In this document: piece after piece, positions 5,889 to 5,915 of the stretch | How the letters are laid out: each line of letters begins with the position of its first letter | Numbering within the stretch: the stretch's first letter is position 1 | Translations under genes and position numbers: made by a program | Assembly: GCA_016763895.1 (NCBI GenBank) | Contig: JAESSV010000075.1 | Coordinates: 1-5,915 of the forward strand | Source: Magnetovibrio sp. | GTDB lineage: Bacteria > Pseudomonadota > Alphaproteobacteria > Rhodospirillales > Magnetovibrionaceae | Reading direction: 5' to 3' | Length of the DNA: 5,915 bases | Notes under the pieces: generated by a model | What the model saw: the letters and a program-made list of their open reading frames with translations, nothing else | Told to the model about the DNA's origin: nothing | Database searches by the model: none

Positions 5889-5915
5889 GGACAGATGGGT
5901 GAGTGGCTGAAACCA
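5889..5915 (+). tRNA. tRNA-Ser, 5' end only (cut by window edge)
   Basis: The last 27 bases read as the start of a tRNA: acceptor strand GGACAGA (5889-5895), linker TG, D-stem GGT (5898-5900) pairing with ACC (5912-5914), and an 11-nt D-loop containing GAGTGG. A 3-bp D-stem with this loop is the class II pattern, and an acceptor beginning GGA points to serine more than leucine. The anticodon lies outside the window, so the isoacceptor is unknown. Confidence 0.8.

Noticed and set aside
1..5915. CRISPR array, insertion sequence or prophage
   Set aside because: I saw no regularly spaced repeats, no transposase or integrase frame and no terminal inverted repeats. A tRNA at the right edge could be an integration site, but nothing in the window supports that.

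Overview
The window looks like a piece of an alphaproteobacterial chromosome. The overall G+C content appears moderate, near 50% by eye. The large FecR-domain protein resembles giant secreted proteins I associate with Rhodospirillales and other marine or magnetotactic Alphaproteobacteria. The genus cannot be fixed from this sequence.

Layout. Positions 1-4369 on the minus strand are one uninterrupted reading frame of 1456 codons that runs off the left edge. It encodes the N-terminal part of a very large, cysteine-free protein. An N-terminal prefix and a FecR domain are followed by a proline-rich hinge, about 700 residues of alanine-rich helical sequence, two related beta-type modules, and a Lys/Ala/Gln-rich charged tail. 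It has no N-terminal signal peptide, which fits type I secretion, but the C-terminus lies outside the window. Positions 4370-4586 are an AT-rich upstream region with a plausible minus-strand promoter and a pair of 9-bp direct repeats in the leader. Positions 4587-4754 contain no convincing protein. They fold on paper into a long rod-like RNA whose ends pair with each other, an arrangement like 6S RNA. Positions 4753-5034 (minus) encode pterin-4a-carbinolamine dehydratase with all three catalytic histidines. Positions 5303-5593 (plus) encode a small exported protein of unknown function. Positions 5594-5888 hold only hairpins and promoter-like sequence. Positions 5889-5915 are the first 27 nt of a class II tRNA, almost certainly tRNA-Ser, cut by the window edge.

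The genes appear to be separate transcription units and do not form an operon. The giant gene and the dehydratase are both leftward, with the candidate RNA between them on the opposite strand. The small exported protein is rightward and divergent from the dehydratase. I see no evidence that they share a pathway. The two things most worth following up are the candidate structured RNA and the unusual architecture of the giant FecR protein.
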